The notes: generated from the letters alone by a model not told the origin. A stretch of DNA of 64,000 nt from CAZGMJ01 sp964526785 (GCA_964526785.1 CAZGMJ010000007.1:62001-126000), one strand, 5' to 3'; counted from the first letter of the stretch, positions 28,888 to 37,688 are shown. Made by a program: numbers and translations.

Positions 28888-29385
28888 ATGAAGTTTATCC
28901 TGATTGACAAAGTCGTTGGCCTCACCCGTGGCCGCCAAATCAAGGCGGTCAAAGGCCTCTCCTTGGCTGAGGAGTACCTTGGGGACCACTTTCCTGCGTT
29001 TCCGGTGCTGCCCGGCGTGCTCCTCCTGCAGGGCATGGTCGAATCGGCATCGTGGCTCGTACGCGAAGAACAGGACTTCGCCAACAGCATGATATTGCTC
29101 CAACAGACAAGAAATGTAAAATACAAGAGTTTTCTGGCCCCCGGAGCACAGATTGAATACACTGTGATGGCCAGGAACATCGACGATAAGGAAAGCAGCT
29201 TCACCGGTGTCGGTGCCGTGGGCGATGAACGTATTGTTGAAGCGAAGATTGCGTTGCGACATTTCAATCTCTCAGATCGGCGGCCGGATATGTCCAATAT
29301 AGATGCGGCAATCATCGCAAGCATGCGAAAACGCTGGAAACTGCTGTATACTGATGCAGAGACCAATGGTCCGCCGCCTGCTTAG
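28888..29385 (+). CDS. FabZ-like hot-dog protein lacking the catalytic glutamate
   Basis: The 165-residue protein follows the 3-hydroxyacyl-ACP dehydratase pattern: DHFPAFPVLPGVLLL with the catalytic His (H34). At the position 14 residues later, where FabZ has its catalytic Glu (and FabA an Asp), it has Gln (Q48, codon CAG). It is therefore either inactive as a dehydratase or changed in chemistry. The rest of the hot-dog fold is intact (NVKYKSFLAPGAQIEYTV), with a C-terminal extension after about residue 135. It opens the cluster of dehydratase-like, ACP, dehydratase and two ketosynthases. It may be a structural partner of the second FabZ-like protein, which keeps the Glu. Confidence 0.8.
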   Translation: MKFILIDKVVGLTRGRQIKAVKGLSLAEEYLGDHFPAFPVLPGVLLLQGMVESASWLVREEQDFANSMILLQQTRNVKYKSFLAPGAQIEYTVMARNIDDKESSFTGVGAVGDERIVEAKIALRHFNLSDRRPDMSNIDAAIIASMRKRWKLLYTDAETNGPPPA

Positions 29386-29456
29386 GCGCAACGGACTTGT
29401 GCGATACAGGAAACAAGGATTGTTACACGAACAAGTAGTACTGGAGGCATGATAGC

Positions 29457-29852
29457 ATGGCAATGAGTCGGGATGAGATTATCCAGAAGGTCCAGGAAGT
29501 CTTGGTTGATGCACTGGCCGTTGACGAAGATGAGGCGACTCTCGAAGCCACTTTGATGGGCGACCTGGGTGCCGAGAGCATTGACTTTTTGGACATCGTC
29601 TTCCGTCTGGAAAAGGCGTTTGAGATTAAGATCCCACGCGAGGAGTTGTTCCCGGCCGAGAGCCTGATGAACAACCCTGAGTATCTAAGCAATGGCAAAC
29701 TCACGGACAAGGGCCTCAAGGAGTTGCGGGAGAAACTGCCCCATACGGACATCAGTGAGTTCGAGAAGGATCCCGATATCAATAAGCTCGGCGATCTTTT
29801 CACTGTCGGTGCAATAGTGAACTACATCGAAGGCAAGTTGAACGCCGCATAG
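29457..29852 (+). CDS. Acyl carrier protein, elongated
   Basis: This carries acyl chains on a phosphopantetheine arm. The attachment Ser is in GDLGAESIDFLD (S41), and the start is typical (RDEIIQKVQEVLVDALAV). Ordinary ACPs have about 80 residues; this one has 131. The extra sequence (about residues 65-110, SLMNNPEYLSNGKLTDKG and following) is inserted before the last helix (FTVGAIVNYIEGKL). GGAGG stands 9 bases before the ATG at 29457. Its place between two dehydratase-like genes marks it as the dedicated carrier for this cluster. Confidence 0.9.
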   Translation: MAMSRDEIIQKVQEVLVDALAVDEDEATLEATLMGDLGAESIDFLDIVFRLEKAFEIKIPREELFPAESLMNNPEYLSNGKLTDKGLKELREKLPHTDISEFEKDPDINKLGDLFTVGAIVNYIEGKLNAA

Positions 29853-29955
29853 CACAGGCACCGGGCAATGGGCCGGTCGTATATTCCGGTCTGGCGCGGA
29901 CTCCGGACTGGAACGGCCGCAATATCTCCGCATACGAAAGAGCTACGAAACGCTG

Positions 29956-30471
29956 ATGCGCTGGATTTGGATTGACAAGTTCGTGGAATTCAAGAGTGGC
30001 AGCCACGCGAGCGCTATCAAGAACGTGACGCTTGCTGAAGAGCATCTGCACGACCACTTCCCCGGATTCCCCGTCATGCCCGAATGCCTCATGATTGAAG
30101 CGATGGCGCAGACTGCGGGCATACTCGTGGGCGAAGCAGGCAATTTCGAGGAGAAAGTGATTCTCGCCAAGATCAAGAAGGCGGAATTCGTCGATTACGT
30201 GCAGCCGGGCGATACGATACGCCTGGATGCAACGCTGGATTCCATAGCCCCGGAAGCAGCCGGCACGAGCGGCAGGATCACACGCGACGGCAGGCCGATC
30301 GCTGAAATAGACCTCATGTTCAGCCACATAGACCGCAATCTGGCGGGCAAAGCGTTTCCCAAAGAGAACTTCGTATTCGGCTCGGACACATCCGTATTCG
30401 CTTCGCTCCTCCGAGATGTCCGCACTCAGAATGCTGCAACGGATACGCCTTCTTCGGGACAACAATCATGA
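29956..30471 (+). CDS. FabZ-like 3-hydroxyacyl-ACP dehydratase with catalytic His and Glu
   Basis: The 171-residue hot-dog protein has DHFPGFPVMPECLMIEAMAQ. Both catalytic residues, H34 and E48, are in place, but the usual Gly of the PGVL loop is Glu (PECL). It is similar in layout to the first FabZ-like protein (both start IDK, same spacing), so the two are probably a duplicated pair. The C-terminal extension after residue 140 is poorly conserved and partly disordered. The stop overlaps the following ketosynthase start by four bases (ATGA). Confidence 0.85.
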   Translation: MRWIWIDKFVEFKSGSHASAIKNVTLAEEHLHDHFPGFPVMPECLMIEAMAQTAGILVGEAGNFEEKVILAKIKKAEFVDYVQPGDTIRLDATLDSIAPEAAGTSGRITRDGRPIAEIDLMFSHIDRNLAGKAFPKENFVFGSDTSVFASLLRDVRTQNAATDTPSSGQQS

Positions 30472-31781
30472 GCGGCCCGCGCATACTTATAACAGGTCTC
30501 GGCGCAGTCACACCGCTCGGCCTGACAGTCGACGAAATGTGGTCGGGCCTTTCAGCAGGTGCTTGCGGGATCAACCGTATCACTGCCTTCGACCCCGTCG
30601 GCTTCACGTGCCGGATCGCAGGCGAGGCTCCGCCTTTCGATGTGCGAAAGCATGTCCCCAAATCGCACCGCAAGGCCACCAAACTCATGTCGCGCGACAT
30701 TGAGCTTTCAGTGCTGGCCGCCGCGGAGGCCCTCCGACACAGCGGCATCGTCACAAAAGGCATTGACCCGGACGGTATCAACGTTGATCCGGCCCGAATG
30801 GCCGTAAACCTCGGTGCGGGTCTGATAAGCTGCGATCTGGTTGAATTGGCTCCCGCCGTCGCCGCCAGCGTCGAAAACGGCACGTTCGATCTTCGTAAAT
30901 GGGGCACCGAGGGTCTCCAGCGCGTAACGCCCCTGTGGCTGCTGAAATACCTGCCCAACATGCTCGCATGTCACATCGGCATCATTCACGATGTTCGAGG
31001 CCCCAGCAATACCATCACATGCGCTGAGACGGCCTCCCATCTGGCGATAGCCGAAGCGACACACACAATTGCACGCGGTTCGAGCGACATTGCAATCGCC
31101 GGCGGAGCCGAGGCCAAGGTGAACCCCATCGTTATGATTCGCCAGTGCCTCACCGGACGAGCCGCCTCTGCCGGCAACGACGAACCGAAAGCCGCGTGCA
31201 GACCCTTCGACGCCGATGCGACAGGGTCGGTATTTGGCGAAGCGGCCGGCATTATAGTCATAGAGAATCTCGACCACGCTGTTGCTCGCGGTGCGAACGC
31301 TCTCGCGGAAATCGCCGGCTTTGGAAGCAGCAACAGCATCGCCACACCGTACGAACACATGGAACCCGAGGGCACCGGCCTGCGTATCGCGATGGAAAAG
31401 GCCCTGGCCGATGCGGAGATACAACCGGCCGATATCGATCTGGTCATCCCGCATGGAACCGCAATACCCCGGGACGACTTGGCCGAAGCAAAGGCCCTCG
31501 CAGACCTTCTCGGTCCTGCCGCACAAACCACGCCCGTCTGGCCCACCAAGAGCATGTTGAGCAACACCGGTGCCGCCGCCGGCGGCGTTGATATCGTCGC
31601 GGCCGTCTGCGCCATGCAGCAGAACACGATCCCGGCCGCACGCAATTGTAACCGCCCCGCGGCCGCGAGCCTGACGATTCCACTGGAACCGATACAGAAG
31701 GAACTCCGCCACGTCCTGTGTTGCAGTTACACGTATGGCGGACAGACCGCCGCCGTTGTGCTCAAGAAATTCACCGATTAA
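30468..31781 (+). CDS. Ketosynthase (KAS I/II fold) with a Cys-His-Asn triad
   Basis: The 437-residue thiolase-fold protein follows the FabF pattern (LITGLGAVTPLGLTVDEMW, CRPFDADATGSVFGEAAG). The nucleophile is kept (C185 in NTITCAETAS), as is the first His (H329 in PHGTAIP). The second active-site His of FabB/FabF is Asn (N366 in KSMLSNTGAAAGG), exactly 37 residues after H329 as in the second ketosynthase here. Cys-His-Asn is the triad of FabH/KAS III and chalcone synthases, while classical chain-length factors lose the Cys. It could be a condensing enzyme with changed priming or a regulatory subunit of the adjacent ketosynthase. Confidence 0.85.
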   Translation: MSGPRILITGLGAVTPLGLTVDEMWSGLSAGACGINRITAFDPVGFTCRIAGEAPPFDVRKHVPKSHRKATKLMSRDIELSVLAAAEALRHSGIVTKGIDPDGINVDPARMAVNLGAGLISCDLVELAPAVAASVENGTFDLRKWGTEGLQRVTPLWLLKYLPNMLACHIGIIHDVRGPSNTITCAETASHLAIAEATHTIARGSSDIAIAGGAEAKVNPIVMIRQCLTGRAASAGNDEPKAACRPFDADATGSVFGEAAGIIVIENLDHAVARGANALAEIAGFGSSNSIATPYEHMEPEGTGLRIAMEKALADAEIQPADIDLVIPHGTAIPRDDLAEAKALADLLGPAAQTTPVWPTKSMLSNTGAAAGGVDIVAAVCAMQQNTIPAARNCNRPAAASLTIPLEPIQKELRHVLCCSYTYGGQTAAVVLKKFTD

Positions 31782-31792
31782 AGTACCGTCGC

Positions 31793-33115
31793 ATGAAACC
31801 AAAGGACCAAAAAGAACGAGTCGTTATCACGGGAATGGGAATCGTCAGCCCTCTTGGGCACGATGTGCAAACGGTCTGGGACGCGTTGCTGGCGGGCAAG
31901 AGCGGTATCGGGCCGAACACAATTTTTGACGCCTCGACGTTCCCGACGACCTTCGACGCCGAGGTCAAAGACTACGACCTGGCGCAACACATCAACAAGC
32001 CGGAACTGCACCAAAACGCCAACCGCGGTTCGCAATTCGTTCTCGGAGCCGCCGCCCAGGCGTGCAGGCAGGCACAAATCGCCATCGAGCAAGATCAGCA
32101 TACCGACGGTATCGCACGCGACAGACTGGGCATATACCTCGGTGCAGGCGAAGGTTCCGTGGACAACGACGTATTCTTCGCGGCAATCGTGGCGGGTTGG
32201 AACGACCAGGACAACGAAATGGACTGGAGCAAGTGGGCGGACGTGGCCTTTGGCAGAATGAACGCCATGCACGAATTGGAACAGGAATCCAACATGCCCG
32301 CTGCCCATCTGGCCATGCTGACCGGCGCCCGGGGCCCTACCAGGAGTTGCCTGACCGCGTGCGCAGCCAGCACCCAGGCCGTCGGCGAGGCTGCGATGCT
32401 GATTCGAGAAGGCTGTGCCGACGCCATGGTCGCCGGTGGCTGCCACTCGATGATACATCCCCTCGGACTAACCGGTTTCAACCGCCTCACCGCTCTGTCC
32501 ACCCGCAACGATAGTCCGCAAACCGCATCCAGACCCTTCTCCGCCACGCGCGACGGCTTCATACTCGGCGAGGGAGCAGCCGTTGTCATCCTCGAATCGC
32601 TGTCCTCGGCAAAGAAACGCGGTGCGCAAATCCTCTGCGAACTTATCGGCTATGGCTCCAGCGCAGATGCCTTCCGCGTGACGGACATGCATGAAGACGG
32701 CCGCGGCGCGGTTACCGCCATCGAAGCCGCACTCGCCGACGCCGGCATCACGTATCAGGACATAGACTATATTAACGCCCACGGCACCAGTACCACCGAG
32801 AACGACTCGATCGAAACGAAAGCCATCAAAGCTGTCTTCAGGGAACGAGCGAAGACCGTTCCCGTCAGCAGCGTCAAGAGCATGCTGGGCCACCTCATCG
32901 GTGCCGCGGGCGCTGCCGAACTGATAACATGCGTTCTTGCCATAAACAGCGGTGTGATTCCGCCGACGATGAATCTGCACGACCCCGATCCCGATCTGGA
33001 CCTTGATTATGTCCCGAACGCGCCCCGCCAAAGCGACCTGAACATCGTCATGAACGAATCCTTCGGCTTCGGCGGACAAAACAACGTCGTGATAGTACGA
33101 AGATGGGTCGATTAG
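31793..33115 (+). CDS. FabF-type beta-ketoacyl-ACP synthase with complete Cys-His-His triad
   Basis: This extends an acyl chain by condensation with malonyl-ACP. The triad is complete: C190 in SCLTACAAS, H330 in NAHGTSTTEND and H367 in SVKSMLGHLIGAAGA. The C-terminal FGFGGQNNVVIV is typical. The frame reaches back to 31718 inside the previous gene; I start at the ATG at 31793, where homology begins. Its ribosome site is poor, suggesting coupling with the upstream ketosynthase. It has an insertion (about residues 120-160, NDQDNEMDWSKWADVAFGR) compared with housekeeping FabF. serS begins 27 bases downstream. Confidence 0.9.
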   Translation: MKPKDQKERVVITGMGIVSPLGHDVQTVWDALLAGKSGIGPNTIFDASTFPTTFDAEVKDYDLAQHINKPELHQNANRGSQFVLGAAAQACRQAQIAIEQDQHTDGIARDRLGIYLGAGEGSVDNDVFFAAIVAGWNDQDNEMDWSKWADVAFGRMNAMHELEQESNMPAAHLAMLTGARGPTRSCLTACAASTQAVGEAAMLIREGCADAMVAGGCHSMIHPLGLTGFNRLTALSTRNDSPQTASRPFSATRDGFILGEGAAVVILESLSSAKKRGAQILCELIGYGSSADAFRVTDMHEDGRGAVTAIEAALADAGITYQDIDYINAHGTSTTENDSIETKAIKAVFRERAKTVPVSSVKSMLGHLIGAAGAAELITCVLAINSGVIPPTMNLHDPDPDLDLDYVPNAPRQSDLNIVMNESFGFGGQNNVVIVRRWVD

Positions 33116-33142
33116 AAACGCCGATACGAACACTTTAGCCTT

Positions 33143-34420
33143 ATGATCGACATCAAAGAAATACGCCGGGATCCCGACAAGTTCCGCAAGGCCGGGATTG
33201 ACAAGCATATCGAAGTAGATATCGACAGACTGCTTGAGGTCGACGCCGAACTTACGGACGTCAAGCGGCAGTTGCAGGACATCGCCACGGATAAGAACCG
33301 CATCGGCAAGTCCATTCCCAGGCTTGAATCGGAAGAGAAACAAGCCGCCATCGAAGAATTATCACAACTCAAGCAGCGAGAAGCCGGATTCGACGAACAA
33401 AGCAAACAACTCCAGCCCCAGTTCGATGCCCTGATGCTCCAGGTGGCACAACCCGCCGATCAGGGAGTCCCCTTGGGAAAAGACGATACCGAGAACGTCG
33501 AAATCCGCCGGGAAGGCGAAATTCGTCAATTCGATTTCGAGCCCAGGGACCATGTAGAACTTGGCCTGGCCCTCGATATCATAGACATCGAACGAGGCGT
33601 CAAACTGGCCGGCACGCGAAACTACCTGCTCAAAGGCGACGGCGCTCTGCTGCACTGGGCCATATTGCGATTCGCCGTTGACATGATGGTATCCCGCGGG
33701 TATCTGCCCATGTCGGTCCCGCTCTTGATGAAGGACCAGGCCATGCAGGGTACCGGCTATTATCCTGGCTCCGAAGAACAGACCTACCGCATGGAAAAGG
33801 ACGAACTGAACCTCGCCGGCACCGCGGAGGTTCCTCTGACCGCCTATCGAATGGGAGAGATCGTCAACGTCGAAGAACTGCCGATGAAGTTCGTTGCCAT
33901 GTCGAGTTGCTTCCGGCGTGAAGCGGGCTCGGCCGGCAAGGACACCTACGGCCTCTACCGCATTCACCAGTTCGACAAGGTCGAGCAGGTCGTGATATGC
34001 GAGAACGATGCCGAGCAGAGCGACAGGTTTCACACCGAGATACTGTCCAACGCCGAAGCGGTCATGCAGGCCTTCGGACTGCCCTATCGCGTTGTCAGTG
34101 TGTGCACGGGCGACCTCGGACGAGGCCAGGCCAAAAAATACGACATCGAGGCCTGGATGCCCTCCCGCGAGAACTACTGTGAGACCCACAGCGCCAGCAA
34201 GTTCTACGAGTTCCAGGCCCGCCGGATGAATCTGCGGTACAAGGACCCGACAACGAAGAAGAACGTATTCTGCCACACGCTGAACAATACCGTCATCGCC
34301 TCGCCCCGCATTCTGATACCCATGCTCGAGTTGTACCAGAACGCCGATGGCTCCGTGACCATTCCCGAACCGCTGCGTCCCTACATGAATGGCCGGGAGA
34401 GAATCGTGCCACGTTCCTGA
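33143..34420 (+). CDS. serS: Seryl-tRNA synthetase
   Basis: This charges tRNA-Ser. The N-terminal coiled-coil arm that grips the tRNA long variable arm is at about residues 25-100. The class II core follows, with motif 2 (MSSCFRREAGSAGKDTYGLY) and motif 3 (LNNTVIASPRILIPMLE) near the C-terminus. The length of 425 is normal. It is 27 bases downstream of the ketosynthase on the same strand and may be read through from it. Confidence 0.96.
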   Translation: MIDIKEIRRDPDKFRKAGIDKHIEVDIDRLLEVDAELTDVKRQLQDIATDKNRIGKSIPRLESEEKQAAIEELSQLKQREAGFDEQSKQLQPQFDALMLQVAQPADQGVPLGKDDTENVEIRREGEIRQFDFEPRDHVELGLALDIIDIERGVKLAGTRNYLLKGDGALLHWAILRFAVDMMVSRGYLPMSVPLLMKDQAMQGTGYYPGSEEQTYRMEKDELNLAGTAEVPLTAYRMGEIVNVEELPMKFVAMSSCFRREAGSAGKDTYGLYRIHQFDKVEQVVICENDAEQSDRFHTEILSNAEAVMQAFGLPYRVVSVCTGDLGRGQAKKYDIEAWMPSRENYCETHSASKFYEFQARRMNLRYKDPTTKKNVFCHTLNNTVIASPRILIPMLELYQNADGSVTIPEPLRPYMNGRERIVPRS

Positions 34421-34443
34421 GCCCGAGGCAAAGGAGTGCCGCC

Positions 34444-34860
34444 ATGACCAGACAGGAAATCCTCGACTTCGTAAAAGCCAATCCGATCTTCAGCCTTGCT
34501 ACGCTCGACGGCAACCGCCCCAGAGTCCGCCTCATGATGCTCGCCCGCGTGGACGACCAGGGCCTGCTCTTCAGCACAGGCCGTGACAAGGATGTCCACA
34601 AACAGTTGCAGGCCAATCCCGCAGTCGAGTTGTGTTTCTCAAGCCAGGATAACAGCCGGCAGGTGCGCATCGAAGGCACAGCCCAGGCGGTTGATGATCT
34701 GAACCTGAAGAAGGAGATAGTCGAAGCCTTCCCCTTCCTTAAGCCCTGGGTGGAGCAGCAGGGATACGAAGTCCTGATTCCCTACCGACTGCAGAGCGCA
34801 AAAGCCTGCACATGGACAATGGAAACCAACACCGAACCCAGGCAATTCGTCCCGTTGTAG
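34444..34860 (+). CDS. Pyridoxamine 5'-phosphate oxidase-like (split-barrel FMN-binding) protein
   Basis: This 138-residue protein has the split-barrel flavin-binding pattern: FVKANPIFSLATLDGNRPRV, LMMLARVDDQGLLFSTGRDK, VELCFSSQ, RQVRIEGTA. These small members of the PNPOx-like group bind FMN, F420 or haem; few are true PNP oxidases. AAGGAG precedes the ATG by 7 bases. It lies 23 bases after serS and probably belongs to that transcript. The substrate is unknown. Confidence 0.8.
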   Translation: MTRQEILDFVKANPIFSLATLDGNRPRVRLMMLARVDDQGLLFSTGRDKDVHKQLQANPAVELCFSSQDNSRQVRIEGTAQAVDDLNLKKEIVEAFPFLKPWVEQQGYEVLIPYRLQSAKACTWTMETNTEPRQFVPL

Positions 34861-35043
34861 CCGCCATTCTTCTGCCGGCCCTGATCGTTCGACAGCATTC
34901 TAAGCTTCCCACAGTGCAAATCGGTCCATGCCGTCCGCACACTGCCGAGAAAGCAGCTGCTTCGTCCCCCGCCATCTATGACGAACCCCTGCCGCCAATC
35001 TGACACCAACACCACAATTTCGCAGCATCAGTATTGATTCGCC

Positions 35044-35071
35044 TTGAAATTCGCGCCGGCGGTGCTATAGT
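35044..35071 (+). promoter_or_regulatory. Sigma-70-like promoter of comEC, predicted leaderless
   Basis: TTGAAA (35044-35049) and TATAGT (35066-35071) are 16 bases apart. The comEC ATG begins 7 bases after the -10 box, where transcription should start, and no ribosome site is present. Confidence 0.6.
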
Positions 35072-35078
35072 ACGCCGC

Positions 35079-37688
35079 ATGGACGAGATAAGGCGGAGAT
35101 TGGCCGCTATCGACAGACAGCTCGGGGGCTGGCAATACCACAGACACATCGCAGCCACATGTCCCCTTGTATTCTGTGCTCTGGGGCTTATCAGCGGAAT
35201 ATGGCTGCACAACAGATTCGCCATGGACGCCTCCGTGCACCGTCTGTGGCCCTCGGCCGTGGTTCTTGTGCTCACCGCTGCAGCCGCCCTCGTGCTCTAC
35301 ATCATCCAGCAAACGGGGGAAATCGCCCGCCATCTCACCCCTGTCACCTTCGGCCTGTTTGCCTTCACCTGCTCTGCCTGTCTCGGCGTAATCCGAATCG
35401 CTGCCTTTTATCATGCTCCACCCAACGACATCCGACGGTTCGTAACGGAAGATGCGCGTCTGGCAACCATCCGGGGCAAAATCATCAGCGAGCCGACCCT
35501 TGCCGACCGTACCCGATGGGCCTTTGGCCGGTTCAAGCCGGGCGATCCGTCCACCAGCTTCTACCTGCGACTGAACGAGGCCAAAACGGCCACCGGCTGG
35601 ACAGCGATCCAGGGGCGCATCCGCGTACAATTGGCCGAGCCGGTATTCGACCTGCACACCGGCGATCGTATCCAAATCTATTGCTGGCTGGAGGGATTCG
35701 CCGGGCCTACCAACCCGGGACAGTTCGACATGGCCGAGTATATGGCGCGCAAAGGCGTGGCTGCTGCCGCCTCCGTTGAATCACGAGCAGGTATCGAAAT
35801 GCTTCGCCCGGCAAAGAACAACATGTTCGCTGCAATTCGAAGGTTCATACGCGAAAGAGCAGGCAAAGCCCTCACAGGCGACCTCGACGAACTCGAAGAG
35901 GGCACGGGCATGCTGGAAGCCCTGCTGCTGGGCTACCGGGGCGACATCGATACCGCCACATACGAGGCCTTTCGCAGAACGGGCCTGACGCATTTCATCA
36001 GCCTCTCGGGCCTCCACCTCGGCATACTGATAGGCATCGTCTGGTGGGTCTGCAAACTCGTCGGCCTGCTCAAGCGAGGCCGGGCCGTGGTCTGCATCAT
36101 GGCAATCGGCCTTTTCCTGCTCATCGTCCCCCCGCGAGCCCCCACGCTTCGAGCTGCGATCATCGGCTGGCTGTTCTGCCTCTCCATCCTCCTGCGTCGC
36201 AATCCCAACTCCTTCAACACGCTCTCGCTGGCCGCTATCGTCCTGCTCTTGCTCCGCCCCACATACCTCTTCGAAGCGGGCTGGCAATTGTCCTTCACAA
36301 CCGTCCTCGGCATTCTCCTGTTCACTGATCGCATTCACAACGCCATCGAATCCACCTTAGCCCGCATACGAAGACGCCTTCGCCCATCACGCCGGCCGGA
36401 TGCGCTCGGGCCAAGACGCAGGATCGGACACAATGTCATCGGTCTCTTCGCGGTCGGCCTCGCCGCATGGCTTGGCGGTGCAGGCATCCTTCTCTATCAC
36501 TTCTACGCGATCACACCCCTTGCGTCCGTCTGGACGGTCCTGATGTTCCCCCTGGTTGCCGGCATTCTCACGCTCGGCTTTCTCAAGATGCTCCTGTTCT
36601 ACCTTCTCCCGACGCTCAGTTCTATTCTCGGTGCCGTCGCGGCCGGTCTCGCCGCAGTCTGGGCGCAGAGCGTGCGACTCCTGGCCCAATTCGACTGGTC
36701 CTGCATCCTCATTGGCCGCGTATCCGCCGGCCTGATCGTGCTCTACTACTGCATCGTCCTCTTTATATGCTTCGGCCCCGCCCGTCGCGGCCGCCTCAAG
36801 CGCATTGTTTCCATAACAGCTATCTTGATCCTCACGGGTTCTCTCATCTCGCTCAAATGGCAGCGGACCCACAGCGGGCAACTGGCTTTGACCTGTCTCG
36901 ATGTGGGCCACGGCCAGGCCATAGTCGCCCGGATCCCCGGTGCCGATGCTTTCTTGTTTGACGCCGGTTCGCTGCATCACAGCAACATCGGCATGCGAGT
37001 CGTCGCGCCCTTCCTGGACTTCGAAGGACTCGCGCGCCTTGATACCATGGTAGTCAGCCACAACGACGTTGACCACATAAACGGCATTCCCGAGATCATT
37101 CAAAGTCGCAATGTCCGTCGGGTCTGTGCAAATCCCGCCTTCTTCGAACGCCTGGACGAATGGGGAACAGCCAAATACCTCGCCGAACGTCTGAAAGCCG
37201 GCGGCGTAGAGATCACACCGGTCCCTCCCCGGCTTTCGCCGGGCGACCGAACGGCCGTGACGATCCTCTGGCCGCCTGCGGATTATCCTGCTCTGGACGA
37301 ACTCAGCGATAATGATCGATCGCTTGTCATTCTTATCGAGTTTGCCGGCATTCGAGTGTTGCTCTGCTCGGACATCGAACACCGCGCGCAGGCGGAATTG
37401 CTCCGTCTCTATCCCGATCTGAAGGCGGAAGTTGTCATCGCTCCGCACCACGGCTCGCAGCGGACCACCGATCCCGACTTCCTCGAACGTCTCAACAGCC
37501 GCCTCGTCATGTGCAGTCGCGGCAACCGCAGCAGCAAACTATCGCAGAATTCTACGAAGAACGAACATACCGGCCCCACCGTTCTCTCCACCGATGCAGA
37601 CGGCGCGATCCGGGTCACCATCGATCGGGGCGGACAGATTCAGACCGCCACGCACTGCACCAAAAAACAAATGGCCCTCGCGCCCTGA
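35079..37688 (+). CDS. comEC: ComEC/Rec2 DNA-uptake channel protein
   Basis: This inner-membrane protein passes single-stranded DNA into the cell during natural transformation. It has 869 residues: hydrophobic helices at the start, an OB-like soluble part (FYLRLNEAKTATGWTAIQGR, VQLAEPVFDLHTGDRIQI), the Competence domain (GLTHFISLSGLHLGILIGIV) and a C-terminal metallo-beta-lactamase domain. The latter begins LTCLDVGHGQAIVARIPG and has SHNDVDHINGIPEI in the place of the HxHxDH motif, and APHHGS. The first metal His is thus replaced, as in many ComEC proteins. The start at 35079 fits a leaderless transcript. A ComEA-like and a prepilin peptidase gene occur elsewhere in the window, so a competence or type IV pilus system is likely. 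Confidence 0.9.
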   Translation: MDEIRRRLAAIDRQLGGWQYHRHIAATCPLVFCALGLISGIWLHNRFAMDASVHRLWPSAVVLVLTAAAALVLYIIQQTGEIARHLTPVTFGLFAFTCSACLGVIRIAAFYHAPPNDIRRFVTEDARLATIRGKIISEPTLADRTRWAFGRFKPGDPSTSFYLRLNEAKTATGWTAIQGRIRVQLAEPVFDLHTGDRIQIYCWLEGFAGPTNPGQFDMAEYMARKGVAAAASVESRAGIEMLRPAKNNMFAAIRRFIRERAGKALTGDLDELEEGTGMLEALLLGYRGDIDTATYEAFRRTGLTHFISLSGLHLGILIGIVWWVCKLVGLLKRGRAVVCIMAIGLFLLIVPPRAPTLRAAIIGWLFCLSILLRRNPNSFNTLSLAAIVLLLLRPTYLFEAGWQLSFTTVLGILLFTDRIHNAIESTLARIRRRLRPSRRPDALGPRRRIGHNVIGLFAVGLAAWLGGAGILLYHFYAITPLASVWTVLMFPLVAGILTLGFLKMLLFYLLPTLSSILGAVAAGLAAVWAQSVRLLAQFDWSCILIGRVSAGLIVLYYCIVLFICFGPARRGRLKRIVSITAILILTGSLISLKWQRTHSGQLALTCLDVGHGQAIVARIPGADAFLFDAGSLHHSNIGMRVVAPFLDFEGLARLDTMVVSHNDVDHINGIPEIIQSRNVRRVCANPAFFERLDEWGTAKYLAERLKAGGVEITPVPPRLSPGDRTAVTILWPPADYPALDELSDNDRSLVILIEFAGIRVLLCSDIEHRAQAELLRLYPDLKAEVVIAPHHGSQRTTDPDFLERLNSRLVMCSRGNRSSKLSQNSTKNEHTGPTVLSTDADGAIRVTIDRGGQIQTATHCTKKQMALAP

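Noticed and set aside
31718..31792. N-terminal extension of the second ketosynthase
   Set aside because: It lies within the end of the previous gene, and the ketosynthase fold begins after the ATG at 31793.
30468..33115. Classical KS-alpha/chain-length-factor pair of aromatic polyketide synthesis
   Set aside because: In chain-length factors the active-site Cys is replaced, usually by Gln. Both ketosynthases here keep the Cys, and no cyclase or ketoreductase is present.
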